Shown: positions 53,122 through 62,965, counted from the first letter of the stretch. The stretch is 64,000 bases of DNA from Rhodospirillaceae bacterium (GCA_029245025.1 JAQWQC010000006.1:620001-684000); one strand, 5' to 3'. Translations and numbers: made by a program. The notes: a model not told the origin generated them from the letters alone.

Positions 53122-55447
53122 CTGACATGTCTTTCATGAGATTGCGGCCTCGGCGACGTTCACGTTTGAATAATTCAAGCCGAGATTCTGCGCCACGGCT
53201 CGGCCAGTAATTATTGCTGAGGTCGGTATCAGCTGTTTCCCATCGTGGATCAAGGGTAATGCTTGCGACTTTGCGATCGGTGATCAGGAGTTTGGAGAAC
53301 TTCTTGGGGTTATGGCGCCACACTTCAGCGGGTATGCGGACAATCTCGCTTTTGCCGTTGTCGTAGGTGAGCTCTAGGATCACCGGCATAACAAGGCCTC
53401 CATTGTTCTTGAAATCAACCATTGTGAAATGATCTTCGTTTTCAAGTAGCTCCGATTCCCATTCCTTCAGTTTTTTAACAGACGAGTTGTATTTATTGCG
53501 ATCGGCATTGGTGACAGTGAATCTGTCTTTCTGGTTATAGAGATCAAGCAAGCGTGGATTATCATCGACCTTCTTGTCGATGTCTTCGTTGCGCTCGCGT
53601 GTTAGAGAAAGCGGCTCCCCTTCATATCGCTCCCTCTTCCAAGGCATTTCCACATCTGGGTCTTTGGTGTCGATCTGATAATGGATCACATTCTCAATCG
53701 AAATATCCACGTGGTCTGTAGTGTAGAACCAGCCGTGCCAAAACCAATCGAGGTCCACGCCTGACGCATCTTCCATCGTACGGAAGAAATCGAATGGCGT
53801 GGGGTGCTTGAATTTCCATCGCCTGGCGTATTCCGCGAAAGCGAAGTCGAACAAGTCTCGTCCTAAAATCGTTTCTCGCAGAATGTTTAATGCCGTAGCC
53901 GGTTTAGCATAGGCATTTGCGCCAGTATTTTTGAGAGACTCACCGTCGGTCATGATGGGAACCTGATTCTGGCTCTTCATGAAATTCACGATGTCACGTG
54001 GTTCACCTCGCCGGGATGGAAATTCATCTTCCCATAACTGCTCTGCCAGAAACTGTAGATAAGTGTTGAGGCCTTCATCCATCCAGGTCCAGTGTCGTTC
54101 ATCCGAATTTACGATCATCGGGAACCAGTTGTGCCCGGCTTCGTGGATGACGACCGCGATCAAGGCATTCTTTGTGGCGCGAGAGTACGTGATCTCGTCG
54201 GTCTTTTTGTCTTTCACCGGACGTGGCCCGTTGAACGCCAACATCGGGTATTCCATACCGCCAACTTGGCCGTTAACTGAACTCATGACCGGGTAGGGGT
54301 AGGGAAAAACTTTGTCTCCGAACACGTCCATGGAATGAATTTGAGCGGCGGTTGAGTAGAGATCCCACAACGGGCTGGCCTCTTTGGGATAATAAGACAT
54401 GGCCATAACTAAGCGGTCATCACGAGTTTGATATCCCTGCGCGTCCCATTGAAACTTGCGTGATGAGGCCCAGGCAAAGTCACGGACATTCTCCGCTTTG
54501 AAGTGCCAGGTCTTACTTCGTCGCGACTTACTCTTTTCGTTGCGCAAGGCTTCCTGCTGATTGACGATCATCACCGGTGCTTTGGCAGTTTCAGCTTGCT
54601 TTAAGCGTGCTCGTTGTTCGTCCGTCAGAATTGTGTCCGGATTCTGTAGGACGCCGGTTGACGCAACGATGTGATCGTCAGGTACGGTGATTTCAACATC
54701 AAAATCACCAAACTGAAGGGTAAACTCGCTTCTACCCATGAAGCTTTGTTGGTGCCACCCTCCGTCGTCAGAATAGACGGCAGGACGAGGGTACCACTGT
54801 GAGATTTGAAAAATGTCGTTGCCGTCATCTTCGAAATGCTCGTAGCCACCGCGGCTAAAATAGACTTCTGACTCAACAATTTTGTGCGACCAGCTAACGG
54901 TGAAGGTCGTTTGGCCGCTTGAGGGCAGGGAGACTGGAAGGTCTATCCGCATAAGAGTGTCCACAATCGTGTAACTGAGATCGTTGCCTGATCCGTCGAC
55001 TATGCTTTTGACCTTAAAACCATACTTTCCATCTCGATGCCCATAACCGGCACGGAGCGTTCCATAGGATTCTTTTGCATCCCCATCTGAATTTCTCTGT
55101 GCCACATATTTGGAATCTTCCGAGAAGCGGTTCTGATCCATATTAAGCCAGACATAGCGCAGCGTGTCTGGCGAGTTATTCGTGTAGGTGATTGCGGCTG
55201 ACCCAGTCAGCTCACGATCTTTTTCATCCAAAGCAATCTTGATCACGTAGTCAGCGCGCTGTTGCCAATAGTCATGGCCCGGTGCACCGGACGCTGTACG
55301 ATAGGTATTCGCAGTTGGCCAAATCTCATCCAGTTGGCGGAATTTATCATCCCAGGGCACTTTGGTTTGACGGACCGCTTGAGCCGTTGCGTCGGGCGCT
55401 CCAGCAAGTAGGAGAGACATCGATAGGAGTGTGGCAAGCGTGCGCAT
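53060..55447 (-). CDS. M1-family metallopeptidase
   Basis: HEAGHNWFPMIVNSDERHWTWMDEGLNTYLQFLAEQ; GGMEYP; signal peptide from MRTLATLL. Confidence 0.93.
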   Translation of the reverse strand: MRTLATLLSMSLLLAGAPDATAQAVRQTKVPWDDKFRQLDEIWPTANTYRTASGAPGHDYWQQRADYVIKIALDEKDRELTGSAAITYTNNSPDTLRYVWLNMDQNRFSEDSKYVAQRNSDGDAKESYGTLRAGYGHRDGKYGFKVKSIVDGSGNDLSYTIVDTLMRIDLPVSLPSSGQTTFTVSWSHKIVESEVYFSRGGYEHFEDDGNDIFQISQWYPRPAVYSDDGGWHQQSFMGRSEFTLQFGDFDVEITVPDDHIVASTGVLQNPDTILTDEQRARLKQAETAKAPVMIVNQQEALRNEKSKSRRSKTWHFKAENVRDFAWASSRKFQWDAQGYQTRDDRLVMAMSYYPKEASPLWDLYSTAAQIHSMDVFGDKVFPYPYPVMSSVNGQVGGMEYPMLAFNGPRPVKDKKTDEITYSRATKNALIAVVIHEAGHNWFPMIVNSDERHWTWMDEGLNTYLQFLAEQLWEDEFPSRRGEPRDIVNFMKSQNQVPIMTDGESLKNTGANAYAKPATALNILRETILGRDLFDFAFAEYARRWKFKHPTPFDFFRTMEDASGVDLDWFWHGWFYTTDHVDISIENVIHYQIDTKDPDVEMPWKRERYEGEPLSLTRERNEDIDKKVDDNPRLLDLYNQKDRFTVTNADRNKYNSSVKKLKEWESELLENEDHFTMVDFKNNGGLVMPVILELTYDNGKSEIVRIPAEVWRHNPKKFSKLLITDRKVASITLDPRWETADTDLSNNYWPSRGAESRLELFKRERRRGRNLMKDMSVELKTGDEDNGEGGRPGGAE

Positions 55448-55540
55448 GAAAATGCCCTCAAATGCAGTGGTGTCTTGTTTCCTATCGCATAGCCAAGCAG
55501 ACCACCGGTTTCTGTTCAACCTTGAACTGCTATGGGTGCG

Positions 55541-56335
55541 TTAATTGGGCTTGATGGCGAGGAACAGGAAGCGGGTGATACTGAAGAAAAACTGCCCATC
55601 AGCATCCAGGTCGGTTAATTCTTTGAGCCAAGCGGCACAGACCGCGGGGGCGACCCCCCCTTTGCGTTCGGCAAACTTGGCAATAGTGAAAATGACATCC
55701 CCAGCGTAGGTGTTCTTGTCCAGGGAAGCGTTAACCACCGGTGTCCCGCCCATAAAAGTCATTTCAAAACCAGCGTCACGAATCAAACTGGGCAATCGCC
55801 CCGGCAGGTTTGCATGATAAAAGTGGGGTCGCCAGGCTTCTATCATCATGGCCATGCGCTCCCGGTGTTGAGTATTGACGACTGCGCTGTCCCAGTCCGT
55901 ATCTAATGCAAGGATTCGTCCCCCTGGTTTGAGAACTCGAAGGCATTCCTCCAATGCCAAAGGCATATCTGGAACGTATTCAAACACCTGTGTAGCGACC
56001 ACCGCATCAAGGGAGGCGTCAGCAGCGGGGAGTGCTGTGGCATCGCCCTCCGTCACAGTAATCCAGTTAGTGCCGTCACATCGTTGATTCGCAATGGCTC
56101 TCATGTCCTCACTGGGATCAAGGGCGATGACTTGTCCTTGCGAACCGACTTCGTTGGCCATTTCTAGCGCGAGCAAACCAGGTCCCGCTCCGACATCGAT
56201 TACCTTCTCTCCCGGCTGAAGGGCAAGGTGCTCTCGTACGAAGACCCGCTGCGCCACGACATCGGGGTTTTGATACATACGGTCGACTCGCGCCGAAGCT
56301 ACAGCATCAAACTTGCGGGGTTTTTTGCTTGTCAC
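55541..56335 (-). CDS. SAM-dependent methyltransferase
   Basis: EKVIDVGAGPGLLALEMANEVGSQGQVIALDPSEDM...VVATQVFEYVPDMPLALEECLRVLKPGGRILALD. Confidence 0.9.
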   Translation of the reverse strand: MTSKKPRKFDAVASARVDRMYQNPDVVAQRVFVREHLALQPGEKVIDVGAGPGLLALEMANEVGSQGQVIALDPSEDMRAIANQRCDGTNWITVTEGDATALPAADASLDAVVATQVFEYVPDMPLALEECLRVLKPGGRILALDTDWDSAVVNTQHRERMAMMIEAWRPHFYHANLPGRLPSLIRDAGFEMTFMGGTPVVNASLDKNTYAGDVIFTIAKFAERKGGVAPAVCAAWLKELTDLDADGQFFFSITRFLFLAIKPN

Positions 56336-56360
56336 GTTGCGTTAGTTACGTGCGACGCCG

Positions 56361-57770
56361 TTACCAAGAGAGCAAACTTTCTCCAAGGATCTTTCCAAAT
56401 GCCAACGCAGGTGTAAGAGAGAGTCCGCCGACGAAAGCGTTTCCGGATGTGCGACCAAAGCCAAGTACTTCTCCAGCAGCATACAAATTGGGAATGGCTT
56501 CACCTTTGGTGTTTAAAACGCGCAGTTGGTTGTCGACTTCTAATCCTTCTGGGCTGAGGACCGTAATACCCATGGCCTTAATGCCATAGAAGGGACCGTT
56601 CCCTATTTTTCTAATCAAGAAAAACTTATCCCAATCCTTATCTTCTTCTGCCTCAACCGCCGCGTTGTAGTCGGCAATCGTTTTCTCTAAGGCATCGACG
56701 GGCACATCAAGTTCTTTCGCCAAACCTGCAATAGTATCGGCTTTGACAAAGTTGGGGTGGTTGCCAAACTTGGCGCGATACACATCTGGCTCTAACAGGG
56801 TGATTGGTCCTGCATTCATCATAATGCCCTGGTCGAATACGATGTTCATGCGCATGCCGGGCTGTTCCAGGAGGGACCGCTCCCGGTAATCGATGCTCTG
56901 ATGATCTTCCTTCATGAACCTCTTGCCGTTCACGTCGACAAAGATCTCCCAGATGTTGCGGGCTTTTGGGGACAGCGCCAAAAATTCGCCCGAGGTTGGG
57001 TCGTTGGGATCTTCTAGATAACCAGCAAACGTGCAGAGAAACTTTTCTTTGCCGTCGATCTGTGCGTCCAACTCCTTGGCGGCGACAAGACCATCTCCAC
57101 GGGAGTACGGATTGCAATGGGAGCACAGCGGAATGTCTGGGTTGAGGTCGTTCCACAGGCTCGGTCCCGCTGCGTACCCGCCGCACGCGAGCACAATATT
57201 TTTGCCATGGAATGTTTTCTCGCCTTTTGGCGTATCAACTTTTACACCGGTCACTGCACCGCTGTCGTCAGCAATCAATCCAGTAAGTCGGTGTTTGAGA
57301 CGGAGGTCTATGTTGCCCGCGTTGACAAGTTGTTCGTGAATGGGGCGCAATGCGTCGAGGATCGAGATGGCTTGGTTGTCACCCCATAGATAACGCCGCG
57401 TGCTGTAAGCTTCGTGTGCCTCGCCAGCAACCGGTGTGCCGGCCGCTGGTTTGAAGCCGATGTCCATAAGCCAGTCTATGGTGTGGGCGGCATTATCAAC
57501 GAAGAGTCGCATTACGACAGGGTCGATATTGCCGTGGGCAACCCGTTGCGCATCTTCGTAGTGCTCATCTGCGGTGTCCTCAATGCCATTTTCTTTTTGC
57601 AGTCGAGTGCCCGCTGCAGCGATCTGTCCCGACGACCAATGCATCGTTCCCCCGATCCGATTGTCGGCTTCTATTTGTAGAACCTTGGCGCCCCGTTCCG
57701 CAGCCCGAATGGCCAATGGTAAACCGGCTGATCCGGCACCGACGCAAATAATATCCCAACGATCTGACAT
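56361..57770 (-). CDS. FAD-dependent oxidoreductase (fumarate reductase/flavocytochrome c-like)
   Basis: DIICVGAGSAGLPLAIRAAERGAKVLQIEAD..GGTMHWSSGQIAAAGT...LYAAGEVLGFGRTSGNAFVGGLSLTPALAFGKI. Confidence 0.9.
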   Translation of the reverse strand: MSDRWDIICVGAGSAGLPLAIRAAERGAKVLQIEADNRIGGTMHWSSGQIAAAGTRLQKENGIEDTADEHYEDAQRVAHGNIDPVVMRLFVDNAAHTIDWLMDIGFKPAAGTPVAGEAHEAYSTRRYLWGDNQAISILDALRPIHEQLVNAGNIDLRLKHRLTGLIADDSGAVTGVKVDTPKGEKTFHGKNIVLACGGYAAGPSLWNDLNPDIPLCSHCNPYSRGDGLVAAKELDAQIDGKEKFLCTFAGYLEDPNDPTSGEFLALSPKARNIWEIFVDVNGKRFMKEDHQSIDYRERSLLEQPGMRMNIVFDQGIMMNAGPITLLEPDVYRAKFGNHPNFVKADTIAGLAKELDVPVDALEKTIADYNAAVEAEEDKDWDKFFLIRKIGNGPFYGIKAMGITVLSPEGLEVDNQLRVLNTKGEAIPNLYAAGEVLGFGRTSGNAFVGGLSLTPALAFGKILGESLLSW

Positions 57771-57815
57771 GGCGCTTCTCCCTAAATATAGCTAGAAATT
57801 AAATGCATTCTACTG

Positions 57816-57828
57816 CGCATAGTATGCG
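57816..57828. promoter_or_regulatory. palindrome CGCATA-G-TATGCG, possible operator
   Basis: Perfect 6-bp half-sites about 46 bp upstream of the FAD oxidoreductase start. Confidence 0.35.
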
Positions 57829-57984
57829 TAGACCATAGTTCTGGTAATCGTAGAAAGGCAGAACAGAAGCCGTTGCTAGACGTAAGTTTAGGTAAAAAAT
57901 GTTGATTTTCGGATAGAAATCTCTGCCACCACTTCTTTGGTGCTAATAAATTCAAATGCGTAAAAATATTAAAAGGAGAATACC

Positions 57985-58137
57985 ATTCGGGAGCACAACA
58001 AGAGAACGAGGCGTAAATCTGGTCTGCCTGCGAAGATCTGCGCTACTTGTGGCCGGCCCTTCTCTTGGCGAAAAAAGTGGTCGAAGGTTTGGAATAAGGT
58101 GCGCTATTGCTCCAAAAGATGCAGGCCTAGTTCATGA
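57985..58137 (+). CDS. DUF2256-family zinc-finger-like small protein, apparent ATT start
   Basis: IREHNKRTRRKSGLPAKICATCGRPFSWRKKWSKVWNKVRYCSKRCRPSS*; in-frame TAA at 57970; GGAG SD at 57975-57978; no ATG/GTG/TTG available; different frame from the track ORF 57956..58147. Confidence 0.8.
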   Translation: MREHNKRTRRKSGLPAKICATCGRPFSWRKKWSKVWNKVRYCSKRCRPSS

Positions 58138-59339
58138 GCGCTTATGAGATGTTCCCAGAACCTGAGATCGATGAGGGGGGAGTTAGATTCACACCAACGC
58201 GGCAGGCTGGGTTGGTTCGGTTAAAACAGTTTGCTGTGCATGCAGGCCGAAGATATGCCACACAGCGGAATTTTGACTTTGGGCCTGAGAAGCGAGGCAA
58301 TGTCTCAGCTCTATCGCCGTGGATACGCCATCGTATGATAACGGAGGAAGAGATACTCGCAGCAACACTTGCATATCATTCTGCGGACCGGGTGCAAAAA
58401 TTCGTTCAGGAGCTATTCTGGCGCACTTATTTTAAAGGGTGGCTAGAACAACACCCTAGTGTGTGGACGACCTACCAAGACGGATTAAGGGAAGCGCTGA
58501 ATGCTGGTGTCTGCAGTGCTGATTACGCCGATGCGATAGCTGGGCGCACTGGGATCGATTGTTTCGACTATTGGGCGCGGGAATTAGTGGAGACCGGGTA
58601 TTTGCACAACCATGCGAGGATGTGGTTCGCCTCTATATGGATATTTACGCTGCGTTTGCCGTGGGAGTTGGGCGCAGATTTTTTCTTGCGGCACCTTTTG
58701 GATGGAGACCCCGCGTCAAACACACTGAGTTGGCGGTGGATCGGTGGTTTGCACACGAAAGGGAAGATTTATCTAGCTTGTGCGGAAAACATCGCCAAAT
58801 ACACAGACGGAAGGTTCAATCCTCACCGTCAATTATCGACTTTTGCGGAGCCTTTGAGTGAGGCAGTTCTGCACCCCCTTATTAAGATGCAAACGGTTGA
58901 GCCATTTTCAGGAAAAAACACCCTGCTAGTCGTAACGGAAGAGGATTGTCAGATCGAAACAAAGCTACCTAATACCCCTGTAGCGCGTCTTGGATTGCTT
59001 GCTACAAAAGAGCTTTCACCGTTGGCTTTAGGAGACATGGTTAAAGCATTTGCTCGAGCTGGTGTTGAAGAGGCGTGTGGGACTGCTTCTTCGGATGCAA
59101 ATTGGACAGATCAGATCATTACTGCCGCTGAGGCCGCTGGAGCGGAAACTGTTGTGACAGCGTATGCCCCGGTTGGACCAGTTGCTCGGAAATTGGCTAC
59201 GCTTGGACCAACCGGCCTCAAAATACGCCGCATCCGGCGTGGCTATGACAACCTATTATGGCCACATTGCACGAAAGGCTTCTTCGGACTGAAAAAAAAG
59301 ATACCTAAGATTCTGAGTGAGCTTGGTATGGCGGCCTAA
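58134..59339 (+). CDS. photolyase/cryptochrome-family FAD-binding domain protein
   Basis: KFVQELFWRTYFKGWLEQHPSVW...DCFDYWARELVETGYLHNHARMWFASIWIFTLRLPWELGADFFLRHLLDGDPASNTLSWRW. Confidence 0.9.
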   Translation: MSAYEMFPEPEIDEGGVRFTPTRQAGLVRLKQFAVHAGRRYATQRNFDFGPEKRGNVSALSPWIRHRMITEEEILAATLAYHSADRVQKFVQELFWRTYFKGWLEQHPSVWTTYQDGLREALNAGVCSADYADAIAGRTGIDCFDYWARELVETGYLHNHARMWFASIWIFTLRLPWELGADFFLRHLLDGDPASNTLSWRWIGGLHTKGKIYLACAENIAKYTDGRFNPHRQLSTFAEPLSEAVLHPLIKMQTVEPFSGKNTLLVVTEEDCQIETKLPNTPVARLGLLATKELSPLALGDMVKAFARAGVEEACGTASSDANWTDQIITAAEAAGAETVVTAYAPVGPVARKLATLGPTGLKIRRIRRGYDNLLWPHCTKGFFGLKKKIPKILSELGMAA

Positions 59340-60868
59340 AGCGCGTTCAGCACGTTTAGAGCGGTCGCACGATACTCCAACTTCTTTTGATCATCCATCC
59401 TGTCCCACATTTTGTATGCACGCCTAAGGCGGTGGTTTCCCCGCAATTTTTCTTCATTGCGAATTAGGAAATCCCAATAAAGCGAGTTAAATGGGCAGGC
59501 TTCAGGGCCGATTTTCTGCTTAACGTCATACATACATCCCCTACAGTGATCCGACATCTTGTTGATATAATTTCCGCTGGCCGCGTAGGGTTTAGAACTT
59601 AAAAACCCACCATCGGCAAACTGGCTCATACCTATCACATTAGGCGCTTCCACCCATTCATAAGCATCCGCATAAACTGCGAGATACCATTCATGCACCT
59701 GATAGGGATTAATACCCGCCAGCATGGCGAAGTTGCCAGTAATCATTAAGCGCTGAATGTGGTGGGCATAAGCTTCGTCGCGCGTCTGCTTTATGGCTGC
59801 TGCCATGCAGGCCATATCTGTGTCAGCAGTCCAGTAAAAGTCAGGCAAGTCGCGCGTCGCCTCAAGGAAGTTTTGTTCTGTGTAACCAGGCATTTTTAAC
59901 CAGTAGATTCCGCGAATATATTCTCTCCATCCGATGATTTGGCGGATATAGCCCTCTACTGCATTCAACGGAGCATGACCGCTGTAATATGACAGCTCAA
60001 CCTTTTGGCAAACCTCCAGTGGGTTCAAGAGGCCAGCATTAATATACTGCGCCAGAACTGAGTGATAGAGGAACGGTTCCCCCTCTAACATCGCGTCTTG
60101 ATAGTCACCGAAATTAGGCAAAGAGTGATCTATGAATTGGTCTAACGCCTTCATAGCGTCGGTGCGTGTGACAGAAAACCAAAAGGACTCCAGAGAGCCG
60201 AAATTCTTGCCGAGGCGAGACCCAACGAGGCTTAGAACCTCTTTGGTGGTGGAATCCGGCATGGAGCGGTATGGGCCAGGCGCATGCAGATCACCCTTGG
60301 GTGGCTTGCGATTATCGCTGTCATAGTTCCATCTACCGCCTTCTGGCTTGTTGCCGTCCATCAATAGCCCAGTTTTGCGGCGCATCTCGCGGTAGAAATA
60401 TTCCATCCGCAACTGGTTGCGCCCCTTGGCCCACCCACGGAACTCTTGATGGCTACAAATGAACCGATCGTCTTCTAGTATTTGTATTTCGCTATCATTA
60501 TTTTTTGCCCAGTCTAAGAATGCCGCTTTTAGGCGATACTCTGCGGGTTCAGTGAGAAGAACGCGTTTGGCAGGGCTTTCTTTCAAGGCCCGTGCGACCT
60601 CGCCGCACAAACTATTAGTATTCCCCGGATCATCTAACTTCACATAACGCAATCTCCATCCCCTCTTCGCCAGTTCAGATCCAAAATGACGCATCGCGGA
60701 AAACAAAAACGCAACTTTCTTTTTATGATGCGGGACGAATTCCATTTCCTCCGTTACTTCAGCCATTAAAACTGTATCGCTGGCGGGGTTCCCTGCGCGA
60801 AGTGACGTAACATTTAAGGTCAGGTGATTTCCTAAGATAAGTATCAAGCTACGATGGTGGTGCACCAA
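59336..60868 (-). CDS. FeS-BCP-type prokaryotic (6-4) photolyase / cryptochrome-related protein
   Basis: LILILGNHL N-terminal domain; GWREYIRGIYW; HIQRLMITGNFAML; Cys cluster HCRGCMYDVKQKIGPEACPFNSLYWDF. Confidence 0.9.
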   Translation of the reverse strand: MVHHHRSLILILGNHLTLNVTSLRAGNPASDTVLMAEVTEEMEFVPHHKKKVAFLFSAMRHFGSELAKRGWRLRYVKLDDPGNTNSLCGEVARALKESPAKRVLLTEPAEYRLKAAFLDWAKNNDSEIQILEDDRFICSHQEFRGWAKGRNQLRMEYFYREMRRKTGLLMDGNKPEGGRWNYDSDNRKPPKGDLHAPGPYRSMPDSTTKEVLSLVGSRLGKNFGSLESFWFSVTRTDAMKALDQFIDHSLPNFGDYQDAMLEGEPFLYHSVLAQYINAGLLNPLEVCQKVELSYYSGHAPLNAVEGYIRQIIGWREYIRGIYWLKMPGYTEQNFLEATRDLPDFYWTADTDMACMAAAIKQTRDEAYAHHIQRLMITGNFAMLAGINPYQVHEWYLAVYADAYEWVEAPNVIGMSQFADGGFLSSKPYAASGNYINKMSDHCRGCMYDVKQKIGPEACPFNSLYWDFLIRNEEKLRGNHRLRRAYKMWDRMDDQKKLEYRATALNVLNAL

Positions 60869-61080
60869 ATATTTCCTCTAAATTTCACCATAGAGATGAC
60901 ATTGTTTTTTTTATCTGGACCGTTGTATTCCCAATTTCACATACTCATGTCTTAAATTGGTAACTGGCCCAATGGCCCTAAAAGTTTGTGTGCGCAATGG
61001 ATTAAACGGACTTCTTGTTTACACGTAGTAAGACCGATAAGCAGTCTATATTGGATGGGCATGAAGCCTAAAGTAACATT

Positions 61081-61338
61081 ATGTTTGGTAAGCTTATGAG
61101 TAAGAAGTCTCGTGAACATCGTGAACATGAACTAATTAGTGAAATAGAGACATATCTTGATGAGCCAATGGGCGTCACAGATTCTCGGCAGAGAGAATAT
61201 GAGGCCAACAAACGTTACTATATAGCTTACTCTGGTCGCTCTTTCGCATTTAATGAATGTAGCGAAACCAAGCAAGATGAGCGCCTTGATGAGCTGGAGG
61301 AAATCCTAGCTGTCTTTACGGGTATTTGTGAAAAATGA
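61081..61338 (+). CDS. hypothetical protein
   Basis: 85-aa charged ORF; no recognised family. Confidence 0.45.
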   Translation: MFGKLMSKKSREHREHELISEIETYLDEPMGVTDSRQREYEANKRYYIAYSGRSFAFNECSETKQDERLDELEEILAVFTGICEK

Positions 61339-61380
61339 GACAAGATGTGAGTTCCAAAACTAAGGTGTCTTAGCCCCGGT

Positions 61381-61658
61381 GAATCTGGCCGCCGCCTGGA
61401 GGAGAGCGCTAACGGTAGTACCGTTCACGGCTCTGAAGCGTTTTATTTGCCCTTGGTGGCGGAGTTCGTGATGGGAAGGTGTATGGCTAGTGGCCAAGTT
61501 TAAAGGTGAACAAATTGCGCGAAGGTGATCTCCGTATCACGACAGAATATCGGCAGGTCATTAATGAGATTCCTACAAATCGAAGAGGTGAGGTATCCCC
61601 TGAGAAGGTTTTCCCCTCTCTGGAGTATAGGCGGGTTCGATTTAACCGGTCACTTTAG
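61381..61658 (+). pseudogene. C-terminal remnant of a DUF1501 (secreted sulfatase-like) gene
   Basis: ESGRRLEESANGSTVHGSEAF, frameshift, then VLFALGGGVRDGKVYG*WPSLKVNKLREGDLRITTEYRQVINEIPTNRRGEVSPEKVFPSLEYRRV; TAG where the family usually has a residue before WPGL. Confidence 0.78.
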
Positions 61659-61729
61659 TTTTGTTTGCCGCGCTCAAAGGTAACCCACCCCATCAGCGGC
61701 GCGACGAGTAAGTTAATAAGGATTGCCCT

Positions 61730-62965
61730 ATGAAATTCTTAAAAAACGCTTCTTCCCAGACAGCAACAACACGTCGTAAGGCGTTGATCACTGGTGTAGG
61801 TCTGGCTGCTACGGCTGGGGTTATCGATAGCGCCAAGGCTCAAGTGGGCCTCGCAAAGGACACGGCGCCAATGTATCCGCCAGTTGCGCCAGGCATAGAT
61901 CCAAGCGGACGCAAAGTGGAGCCTTATAAGGCGGCGTGTGTTCAGTCCGCCGCAATCCCAACTTTTAATCAAGACGGAAAATTTCTTCCCGAAATGCTGG
62001 AGCGCAACCTACAAAATATGATCGCTCTCGTGAAACAGAGCACTGAAGATCATGGCGCGCGTCTGATGTGTTTTCCTGAGTTTGGCCTGCAAATTCCAAG
62101 TGGCCCGTTACGCGCGGAACAGTGGATGCCTGGCACGATTGTGGCAGACGGCCCTGAGCTAGAGCGCATAGGCCGGGCGGCTCAGGACGCAAATGCTTTC
62201 GTCGCATTTAATGGCATAGAGCGCATAAATGCATTTCCGGGACGCTATTTTCTGTCTGGCATGATTGTGGGGCCCTCTGGTGATTTGGTCCTCAACTACC
62301 GAAAGCTCACAAGCCTTAGCAACAAAACGCGACCTGGCGATGTGTTGTCTGAATGGCTCGGCCATTTTGGTGAAGAAAGTTTATTTCCTGTCGTAGATAC
62401 GGAGATAGGCAGGTTGGCCTGCGTGATTGCGGCGGACATGTATGTGCCCGAAGTGATGAGAGGCATGGTCCTCAGGGGAGGCGCTGAGGTCATTATGAAC
62501 CCGACTGCTTCAGCAGCTCTTCCCGAAGAAAACAATTTTGATATTCCAATCGTGACCACAATGGCCCGCCGAGTTAGGGCGTATGAAAATTTAGCCTTTA
62601 TTTTGTTGTCAAACCTTGGACCCTATGGGAATGACCCGCAGCCGCCACATTCCCGCAAACAGCCGTCACAAATTATAGACTTTAAGGGCAACATGTTGGC
62701 CGGTAGTCAAACGGGTGGACAAGAAATCGTGACGGCGACAATCGATATCAACGCGCAGAGAAAGGCGCGGACGGCCTTGGGCAGCGGAAACCTCCTGGCC
62801 GCACTTCAAACACCGCTATACAGGCAAACCTATGAGGCCGATTTCGCTCCGGTAGATGGGCTAGAGGAGAGCCCCATTCAAGAGACACCTGAACACAATA
62901 ACCTGTTGCGCCAAACGATCGGCCAACTTGTCGAGCGCGGAACCTTGGTTGCTCCGGGTTTGTAG
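61730..62965 (+). CDS. Tat-exported nitrilase/amidase-superfamily protein
   Basis: TTRRKALITGVGLAATAG Tat leader; LMCFPEFGL (Glu), LNYRKLT (Lys), ACVIAADMYVPEVMRGMVLRGAEVIMNPT. Confidence 0.85.
   Translation: MKFLKNASSQTATTRRKALITGVGLAATAGVIDSAKAQVGLAKDTAPMYPPVAPGIDPSGRKVEPYKAACVQSAAIPTFNQDGKFLPEMLERNLQNMIALVKQSTEDHGARLMCFPEFGLQIPSGPLRAEQWMPGTIVADGPELERIGRAAQDANAFVAFNGIERINAFPGRYFLSGMIVGPSGDLVLNYRKLTSLSNKTRPGDVLSEWLGHFGEESLFPVVDTEIGRLACVIAADMYVPEVMRGMVLRGGAEVIMNPTASAALPEENNFDIPIVTTMARRVRAYENLAFILLSNLGPYGNDPQPPHSRKQPSQIIDFKGNMLAGSQTGGQEIVTATIDINAQRKARTALGSGNLLAALQTPLYRQTYEADFAPVDGLEESPIQETPEHNNLLRQTIGQLVERGTLVAPGL

Noticed and set aside
57956-58147. 63-aa ORF in the track
   Set aside because: Wrong frame; the DUF2256 protein is encoded in an overlapping frame from 57985
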